Assembly (NCBI RefSeq): GCF_003977685.1
Contig: NZ_RYZH01000017.1
Location: forward strand, 1 to 64,000
Source: Tautonia sociabilis
Lineage (GTDB): Bacteria; Planctomycetota; Planctomycetia; Isosphaerales; Isosphaeraceae
Direction: 5' to 3'
Length of the DNA: 64,000 bases
The position numbers were made by a program, and so were the translations under genes. Shown one piece after another: positions 60,329-64,000 of the stretch. The notes below the pieces were generated by a model. The model worked only from the letters and a program-made list of their open reading frames with translations, was not told the origin of the DNA and made no database searches. How positions within the stretch are numbered: position 1 is the stretch's first letter; each line of letters begins with the position of its first letter.

Positions 60329-60396
60329 TGTTGGTGTCATCCGGCCGCTTGGCGACCGGACGATCACAACACCCTCCGCGATGATCCGTCGTCAGC

Positions 60397-61287
60397 TCAG
60401 CCCGGCAGCTTCTGATAGCCGGGCGTGACCTCGGAGACATTCGGCGAGAAGTCGGCCTCGGCCCGGCCGGTGACGACGTTCAGGCCGCCGATGAGCAGGC
60501 CCTGGTACTTGGGGTTGGTCCAGACGTCCTCTCGGTGGCCCATCGAGGTGTAGAAGACTCGGCCGTCGCCGAAGCGCTTGACCCAGGTATTGGGGTAGTC
60601 GGGGCGCTCGTAGTCGTTGGCTCGGCCGCTCCGCATGCCCTCGGTGAGCTGGACCATGATCGCGTGGATCTGATCGGACATGTTGCGGAAGGCATACCAT
60701 TCGTCGTTGATCTCGAACTCCGAGCCGAAGGCCCCGGCGCCGGGGAAGCCCTCATCGACGACGCGGAGCCTGGCGACTTGTTGCGGCCCGTGGGAGATGA
60801 ACTCGCCGCCGATCATCTCGATGTAGGGCGTGGGGCCCTCACCCGGGGGGCTGTGGAAGGTGTCGGTGGCGCAGTGGATGCCAACGAACCCCTTGCGGCC
60901 GGACCGGATCGCCTCGAGCAGGGCGTCTCGGCCCTCGGGGGACATCGGCGGCATGGTGTCGGTGCCGGGCTGGGTGAGGTCGCCGGTGGTGTAGAAGACG
61001 AAGGCGTCCCACTCGTCCAGGCGGTCGGGCTGGAACAGGCGGCCGTCCTTGGAGGCGGTCACGTCGAAGCCGTGCTCCTTGCCGATCTCGATGAGGATCG
61101 TCTCGGCGTGGGCCAGCTCGTCGCCCGCCCGGGTGATGACCGAGTGCTGGAAGCCGGCGCTCTTGGTGAAGAAGAGCACCTTCTTGCGGTCGCCGTCCTG
61201 GGCGCCGAGCAGCGTTCGCGAGAAGGCGGAGGCGCCCAGGGCGGCGGCCCCGGAAGCCATCAGCATGCGGCGACGGTTCAGGATCAT
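60397..61287 (-). CDS. ThuA-domain protein with Tat-like signal
   Basis: A 296-aa protein of the class-I-glutamine-amidotransferase-like ThuA family. The signal region NRRRMLMASGAAALGASAF is Tat-like. Features are KKVLFFTKSAGFQHSVI, WDAFVFYTTGDLTQPG, GFVGIHCATDTFHS and the C-terminal GRVFYTSMGHREDVWTNPKYQGLL. Family members are linked to sugar (trehalose, 3-keto-glucoside) use, commonly beside Gfo/Idh/MocA enzymes, but none is adjacent here. Exported and probably periplasmic. Confidence 0.92.
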   Translation of the reverse strand: MILNRRRMLMASGAAALGASAFSRTLLGAQDGDRKKVLFFTKSAGFQHSVITRAGDELAHAETILIEIGKEHGFDVTASKDGRLFQPDRLDEWDAFVFYTTGDLTQPGTDTMPPMSPEGRDALLEAIRSGRKGFVGIHCATDTFHSPPGEGPTPYIEMIGGEFISHGPQQVARLRVVDEGFPGAGAFGSEFEINDEWYAFRNMSDQIHAIMVQLTEGMRSGRANDYERPDYPNTWVKRFGDGRVFYTSMGHREDVWTNPKYQGLLIGGLNVVTGRAEADFSPNVSEVTPGYQKLPG

Positions 61288-61620
61288 GGTCGTTGCTCCC
61301 GGTCGATGTCGCGCCGATTAACGAGGGGAGGGAGGAGCCGGCGGCCGGCCGAGGGGCCGGCCTTCGGTCGCATGATACCCCGGCTCGGGGGCGTCGCCAG
61401 GGGGGAGCGGCGGCGGCCGGGGGGAAAATCGCTTGTCCCCCTGGGACGATCCGGGTAACCTCCAGTGCTCCATCACGGAACGCCGACACGTCGCCGGCCC
61501 GTCCCGGCGGGAGCCGGCGGCCCGGAGGGCCAACTGCGATCGGATCGATCGGGACGATCCTCCGGATAGACCCCTCTCGTCGAGTCGAGCAACCGACCGC
61601 CCGCGGTCGGGGAGATACGG
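61288..61620. other. 333-bp divergent intergenic region
   Basis: Spacer between the ThuA gene (minus) and the helical-protein pair (plus). It should contain both promoters, but I see no clear -35/-10 pair, repeat or RNA. Confidence 0.3.
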
Positions 61621-61941
61621 ATGTCGCTACCTGCTTCGACCCTGCCGCCCTCCGTCGACCTCGGCCAGTTGGACCGGCTCTGCACCTCGATCCGCGGCAA
61701 GCTCCAGTTCATGGACTACCTCGTCCGAGCCGCCGTGGCCGACGTCGAGCGTTTCGAGGGCGAGTCCGATCCGGGCACCCGGATCTTTCTCCGCCAGCTG
61801 ATCGAGATGCACGCCTCGAACCTGGCCGTCGAGTGCGAGAACATGCGGCTGGTGGGCGAGCTCTGCGGCGCGCTCGAGTCGCTCGTCAACGCCGACCACG
61901 GGCACTCCCCCAACGGCTTCGGATCGGAGGACGCGGCATGA
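61621..61941 (+). CDS. small helical protein, first of a coupled pair
   Basis: A 106-aa protein with GGGAG 7 nt upstream of the ATG. It is predicted to be almost all alpha-helical (LGQLDRLCTSIRGKLQFMDYLV; IFLRQLIEMHASNLAVECENMRL). There is no signal peptide or known motif. Its stop overlaps the ATG of the next gene (ATGA), so the two products are made together and may form a heteromeric helical bundle. Confidence 0.62.
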   Translation: MSLPASTLPPSVDLGQLDRLCTSIRGKLQFMDYLVRAAVADVERFEGESDPGTRIFLRQLIEMHASNLAVECENMRLVGELCGALESLVNADHGHSPNGFGSEDAA

Positions 61942-62318
61942 GTTCCCGCACCGTCGAGTCCCCCGGCCCGGCCAACGGCGTCCGCCCCGCCGGCTCCGGA
62001 CCCGGCTCCGGGCCGCGCGAGGCCGATTCCCGAGGCGCCGACCGCCTCGCCCCGGCTGGCGGTTCCCCCGAGTTGCACCGCGCCCTCGCCGAGGTCAAGG
62101 GGCAGGCCCAGTTCCTCCTCTACCTCGCCGACCAGATCGAGGAATCCCTCCAGCAATTCGCCGAGGACCAGTCCGACGCCTCGCACGCCGCCTTCCTCTG
62201 CAAGGTGCTCAGCATGTACTCCAGCCAGCTCGAGCTGAAGTACCAGAGCCTCGGCGAGCGCGTCGCCGAAACCTGCCAGGAAGTCTACCTCACCGTCCGA
62301 GAACGCGACGCCGGCTGA
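61938..62318 (+). CDS. small helical protein, second of a coupled pair
   Basis: A 126-aa protein with a disordered N-terminal ~45 residues and a helical C-terminal part (LAEVKGQAQFLLYLADQIEES; FLCKVLSMYSSQLELKYQSLG). The pattern of helix lengths (QAQFLLYLADQ against GKLQFMDYLVR; KVLSMYSSQLELKYQ against QLIEMHASNLAVECE) suggests it is a distant paralogue of the preceding protein. Function unknown. Confidence 0.62.
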   Translation: MSSRTVESPGPANGVRPAGSGPGSGPREADSRGADRLAPAGGSPELHRALAEVKGQAQFLLYLADQIEESLQQFAEDQSDASHAAFLCKVLSMYSSQLELKYQSLGERVAETCQEVYLTVRERDAG

Positions 62319-62723
62319 CTCCCTCCGACCGAAGCCCGGCCCGAGCCGGTTCCTCAACCGCCTCGCCTCGGCGGGTCCGATCGATTCCCGGCCCGGCCCA
62401 GAGCGGGGCGAGGGCCGGCGCCTCCGCTCCGGAATCAGCCCCGTCCACCCGGTGATTTCCCCGCGCTCCGGCACGCATCCTGGTCGCCCCGGCCGGGACG
62501 CCGGGGACGCCTTCCCACCACTGAGGTCCCGGAAGGGCCCGGCCAGCAAGGCCCCTCATCGCAGGATGCCCGAGGTTCGTCGCGTCCCTGACCTTGCCGA
62601 TCGGGACCGCCTCGGCGCCGAGCACCACCTCCCCCGGATCCCGCCGGATTCCTCACCGGACGGCCTTCGAGGGCACGATCCCTCCCGAAGGGGCCGGGAG
62701 GCCGGGACTGAATCGAGCCCCGC

Positions 62724-62753
62724 ATCGAGATCGAGATCGAGATCGAGATCGAG
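62724..62753. repeat. hexamer tandem repeat (ATCGAG)5
   Basis: Five perfect head-to-tail copies of ATCGAG, in non-coding sequence. Confidence 0.9.
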
Positions 62754-62761
62754 CGTCTGTC

Positions 62762-62799
62762 GGGGCTGGGGGCGAGACACCCCCATCCTCCCCAGCCCC
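62762..62799. terminator. 10-bp hairpin between convergent genes
   Basis: A perfect stem (GGGGCTGGGG, 62762-62771; CCCCAGCCCC, 62790-62799) with an 18-nt loop that contains a further C-run. It is placed 30 bp from the stop of the leftward membrane-protein gene. Confidence 0.5.
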
Positions 62800-62828
62800 A
62801 CCTCGTGCGTCGGTCCGATCGGGATGGA

Positions 62829-64000
62829 TCAGTAGGGTGTATAGATGTAGGGTCGATCCGGGTAGGCCTCCCGGAGTTGATCGCTCAGCTCGGCGACCTC
62901 GGAAGGCTCGATCGGGCGCGTCTTCTTGAACAGGTAGACTTCGATCCCCTGCTCGATGGTGAACGTCTCGGGGAGCCGCTCGAAGGCCCGGGCGATCCCC
63001 GTCCCTTCCAGGAAATGCCTGGCCGGGATGCCGACGATCCGCTGGTCGGACGGGTCGAGGTGGTACTGGATCGGCGACGCGACGACGACCAGGTCCGCCT
63101 GGAGGAGTTCCCTGGGGAAGCTGTTCGTCTTGTCGACGATGCACCACCGGCCAATCACCCGGTTGGCGGAGGGGAACGGCATCCGCAGAGAAGGCCCGGC
63201 GTGGATCAGGTGATCGGCCGAGATGGAGATCGAGGAGGCCAGGACGTAGACCTTGCCGTCCGTCCCGGCGAGATGCTCCTCGATCGCCGAGTTCAGCCGG
63301 ATGAACGCGTCCAGGTCGTGCCGAACCAGGGGTTGGCAGCGCTCGGGCAGGAGGCCGGCGATCGGTTCGATCAACGGCCGGGCGGCGCCGCAGTACGTTG
63401 GCACCGAGACAGTGAGCCCGATCGCCAGCAGCCCGCCCAGCCAGCCGGCCCGGAGCGTCCGGTTCGGCAGCAGGCCGGCGATCCTCGTCGCGGCGACGCA
63501 GCAAACCAGCAGGTAGCCCGGAAGGAGCATGTACAATTGATGCATCATCAGGAACTGGATCCGGAAGAACAGGGCGACGATGAGGACCGCCTGCGCCCCC
63601 ACGAACAGGCTCATCCGGCGGGTCGATCGGCCCGCCGCGAGGTACAGGAGCGAGGCCACCCCGAGGAGCGTCGGCAGCCACCCGAACGGCCGGAACGAGA
63701 GCGTCAGGTTGCCGATCAGCCCTCCTCCTCGGTTGTAGGCGGAATAGATGTCGGCGAAATCGGTTTCCAGGACCCGTCGGACCATCGGCATCGCGAGGCC
63801 CGCCAGGACCGCGAACGCGACCAGCCCCATGACCGGCACCGGCAGGGTCAGCCGGGCGAGGCGACGCCAGTCGAAGCCGTTCCTCCGCAGGTCCATCACG
63901 GCGAGCACGGCCCGATCCAGCGCCGAGATGGCCAGGAACGCGACCACCCAGTACGCATACCATCTCCGGAAGATGAAGAGCCCCGCCAGCAACACCCCGA
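62829..64000 (-). CDS. C-terminal part of a polytopic membrane protein, GT39-like, cut by the window edge
   Basis: The frame runs off the right edge, so only the C-terminal ~390 residues are seen. Hydrophobic helices (VPVMGLVAFAVLAGLAMPMV; LPGYLLVCCVAATRIAGLL; LGGLLAIGLTVSV) are followed by a soluble C-terminal domain from ~225 (GKVYVLASSISISADHLIHA). This layout resembles lipid-linked glycosyltransferases with a periplasmic C-terminal domain, but the catalytic N-terminal loops lie outside the window. The call is therefore provisional. Confidence 0.7.
   Translation of the reverse strand, partial: GVLLAGLFIFRRWYAYWVVAFLAISALDRAVLAVMDLRRNGFDWRRLARLTLPVPVMGLVAFAVLAGLAMPMVRRVLETDFADIYSAYNRGGGLIGNLTLSFRPFGWLPTLLGVASLLYLAAGRSTRRMSLFVGAQAVLIVALFFRIQFLMMHQLYMLLPGYLLVCCVAATRIAGLLPNRTLRAGWLGGLLAIGLTVSVPTYCGAARPLIEPIAGLLPERCQPLVRHDLDAFIRLNSAIEEHLAGTDGKVYVLASSISISADHLIHAGPSLRMPFPSANRVIGRWCIVDKTNSFPRELLQADLVVVASPIQYHLDPSDQRIVGIPARHFLEGTGIARAFERLPETFTIEQGIEVYLFKKTRPIEPSEVAELSDQLREAYPDRPYIYTPY

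Larger units (their letters stand above)
62319..62828. other. 510-bp convergent intergenic region with hexamer repeat and hairpin
   Basis: It lies between the helical pair (plus) and the membrane protein (minus). It holds a hexamer tandem repeat (62724-62753) and a 10-bp hairpin at 62762-62799. I call no gene here. Confidence 0.5.

Overview
The window looks like chromosomal DNA of a planctomycete, most likely an Isosphaeraceae/Tautonia-type organism. The evidence is very high GC, dense GATC/CGATCG motifs, two DUF1559 proteins with prepilin-type N-termini, a planctomycete-type cytochrome c domain fused to WD40 repeats, PPC-domain and ThuA proteins, a YncE/alkaline phosphatase fusion, and many short exported or helical proteins of unknown function. 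The high GC opens long false reading frames opposite most genes. I chose coding frames from recognisable families, ribosome binding sites and codon pattern. I saw no rRNA, tRNA or CRISPR array.

Layout. 0.3-4.2 kb (minus): CusF-SCO1 lipoprotein, creatininase-family amidohydrolase, helical-repeat protein. 4.4-5.8 kb: cytochrome P450. 5.8-6.9 kb: a long non-coding stretch with short degenerate repeats. 6.9-10.5 kb (plus): thyA-folA and a UvrD/Rep helicase. 10.7-13.2 kb: ferredoxin-NADP reductase-like enzyme and a DUF3500 protein, separated by a thymine-poor octamer repeat. 13.3-18.0 kb (plus): TVP38-type membrane protein, rhodanese, polytopic membrane protein, M28 peptidase. 18.2-24.3 kb (minus): exported unknown, YncE/phosphatase fusion, CDF metal transporter, BON protein. 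24.8-28.4 kb: CbiX-like chelatase, Gfo/Idh/MocA oxidoreductase, small lipoprotein, DUF1559 pseudopilin. 28.7-39.4 kb (plus): fdhD with a YdeP-type molybdopterin oxidoreductase, GT4 glycosyltransferase, glycogen-debranching-type enzyme, GH32 fructan hydrolase, ThiO-like oxidase.

39.46-45.74 kb is the most unusual part. It is a visibly AT-richer island bounded by two 205-bp direct repeats (39461-39665 and 45531-45735, offset exactly 6070), each carrying the N-terminus of a truncated IS701-like transposase. Inside, on the minus strand and read from 45.36 kb downward, are: a 148-aa precursor with 14 cysteines and a double-glycine leader motif; a 323-aa exported protein whose leader carries a 20-nt C homopolymer; a periplasmic C39-type peptidase; a DUF1573 lipoprotein; and a DUF1559 pseudopilin. 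An IS630 element (42436-43519, 25-bp inverted repeats, TA duplication) sits exactly in the stop codon of the 323-aa gene and splits what was a tightly coupled gene pair. A 181-bp MITE (21-bp inverted repeats, 7-bp target duplication) lies in the leader of the same gene. I read this as a candidate undescribed system for exporting and maturing a disulfide-rich peptide in the periplasm, later invaded by mobile elements.

45.8-64 kb returns to the high-GC backbone. It holds a small unknown protein, RidA, an MFS transporter, a membrane protein, a 68-aa protein resembling a histidine-kinase dimerisation helix pair, a SWIM zinc-finger protein, a solute-binding lipoprotein with two coupled downstream frames, a zinc-ribbon trypsin-like protease, a PPC-domain protein, a cytochrome-WD40 protein, a ThuA protein, two coupled helical proteins, and the C-terminal part of a polytopic membrane protein that runs off the right edge. 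Several convergent gene pairs are separated by strong GC-rich hairpins without T tracts.
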